Shown here: one piece after another, positions 63,001 to 64,000 of the stretch
Numbering within the stretch: the first letter of the stretch is position 1
Layout of the letters: every line of letters starts with the position of its first letter
From: Pagrus major
Taxonomy: Eukaryota > Chordata > Actinopteri > Spariformes > Sparidae
Length of the DNA: 64,000 nucleotides
Reading direction: 5' to 3'
NCBI RefSeq assembly: GCF_040436345.1
Contig: NC_133218.1
Span: 1,452,021 to 1,516,020 of the forward strand
The notes under the pieces: model-generated
Database searches by the model: none
What the model was told of the DNA's origin: nothing
What the model saw: the letters and a program-made list of their open reading frames with translations, nothing else
Program-made: the position numbers and the translations under genes

Positions 63001-64000
63001 CGGTACGTTCTCCTCTGCTTTTGTTGTCATAGTGGCTGATAGTTTGACTGAGTCCACTGCTTTGACACACACTGGTGTCAAATGACACCGAAATCAAAAT
63101 CATGAGCTTCTTTTTTTCTTCCCATGTATATCGGCTTTTCAGGAAGGCCTACTAATGATCAAATGAGAGACCTATAGTGTACTGAGAAGGTTAGCTTTAT
63201 CCATGATGTCTCCCGGTACAAACATTGTTCCCACAGTATATAGAGAAAGAGCACTGTGGAGTTCACACAGTGGGGCTTCATCATTTGCTCATTGACTTTT
63301 TGAAATGCCTGACTCTTGTTTTAAGTACCCGCAGTGCAAGTTCCGAAGAGAAGCCTGTAGCAGTGGTTCCCAAAGTGTGGAACCCCAGTGATAACCCTAA
63401 AATAATGAATATATGAAAATATATTGAGTATATGCATAAACTAATTTTGCATAAATTCTCATCAGCAACAGCTGTGACCAGAATGTCATCCATGAATGAT
63501 ACATTGACCCAAAGCTGCAGGAGAGAATGAAGGCAAAATGTGACCCGAGGATTGATTCCCACTTCGTGTAGAGCATCTCACTACACAACTGAATATGCCG
63601 TCTTTAATTCATGTAAATATGCTGAGGTGTAGTGTTCTTGGTTGTGGTGGCCTGGGATCAGCTTCATGTGAATTGTATCATGGAGGGTGGGCTGGCTTTG
63701 CCCCAGTTTGTGCCTCCAAGTGCATTCAAGTCAGAGTTAAGCATAGGTTTTTTAAAATTTTCTATTTATTTATTTAAGATTTTTTAGGATTTCTAACCTC
63801 TTTCTAAAGCTGTGACTCTTTTTATTTATTTATGCCTGCTTTGCTGGACGTGTGCCCAAACTAAAATGATTTACCATCAGTTATACTTATCCATATGATG
63901 GTTACGTAAACTACTTACTATTATGCACAAAAATGTGTGCATGCTTTTTCCCGTTGCATAAAACGAACAAGGAGTTGTTCAGTGACATCCTGGGTTTTTT
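63001..64000. other. No gene recognised; possible first intron
   Basis: AT-rich sequence without recognisable exon or repeat. It would be intron if the exon ending near 63000 is real. Confidence 0.35.

Overview
The window is vertebrate, almost certainly teleost fish, nuclear DNA. Coding sequence is split into short exons with GT-AG introns, and the introns and intergenic stretches are packed with fish-type transposons: Tc1-like, hAT, piggyBac and THAP/TTAA elements, L2-, Rex1/CR1- and Tx1-like LINEs, and long CA, TA and ATT tracts. The species cannot be named from the sequence.

Two complete protein-coding genes can be rebuilt exon by exon. rbbp7 (+ strand, coding 11724-25862, 12 exons, 426 aa) encodes a WD40 histone chaperone of the RBBP4/7 family. 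txlng (- strand, coding 53356-30825, 10 coding exons, 500 aa) encodes gamma-taxilin, a coiled-coil syntaxin-binding protein. They converge tail to tail, with poly(A) signals at 26534 (+) and 26762 (-), about 220 bp apart. From memory of the human map, TXLNG and RBBP7 are also convergent neighbours at Xp22.2. That supports choosing rbbp7/txlng over the paralogues rbbp4/txlna, a choice also backed by residues in both proteins.

Layout: 1-9115 holds what looks like the last coding exon (1777-1917) and a very long 3' UTR of an unidentified + strand gene. 9116-11440 is intergenic. 11441-11723 is the GC-rich rbbp7 promoter. 11724-26560 is rbbp7, with MITEs and a piggyBac remnant in its introns. 26745-56278 is txlng, with a roughly 4 kb 3' UTR. 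Its introns carry an L2-like LINE (32.4-33.9 kb), a THAP-encoding TTAA-flanked element (34.2-35.6 kb), an apparently intact Tc1 transposon (40.9-42.5 kb), a decayed second Tc1 (42.5-44.1 kb), a Tx1-like LINE (44.1-47.0 kb) and a nest of hAT elements (47.7-50.0 kb). 57-62.8 kb is intergenic and repeat-rich. 62.8-63.0 kb looks like the promoter and first exon of another + strand gene.

The two host genes do not form a pathway; their adjacency is old synteny. rbbp7 would act in nuclear chromatin complexes and txlng in the cytoplasm or in ATF4 regulation. I found no previously undescribed biological system. The most notable items are the intact Tc1 element with near-identical 204 bp inverted repeats, the hAT-in-hAT nest with its 8 bp target duplications, a 0.9 kb near-perfect palindrome, a set of TTAA-bounded elements possibly related to a THAP (Kolobok-like) transposon, a GC-AG intron in rbbp7, and an acidic run in the gamma-taxilin tail.
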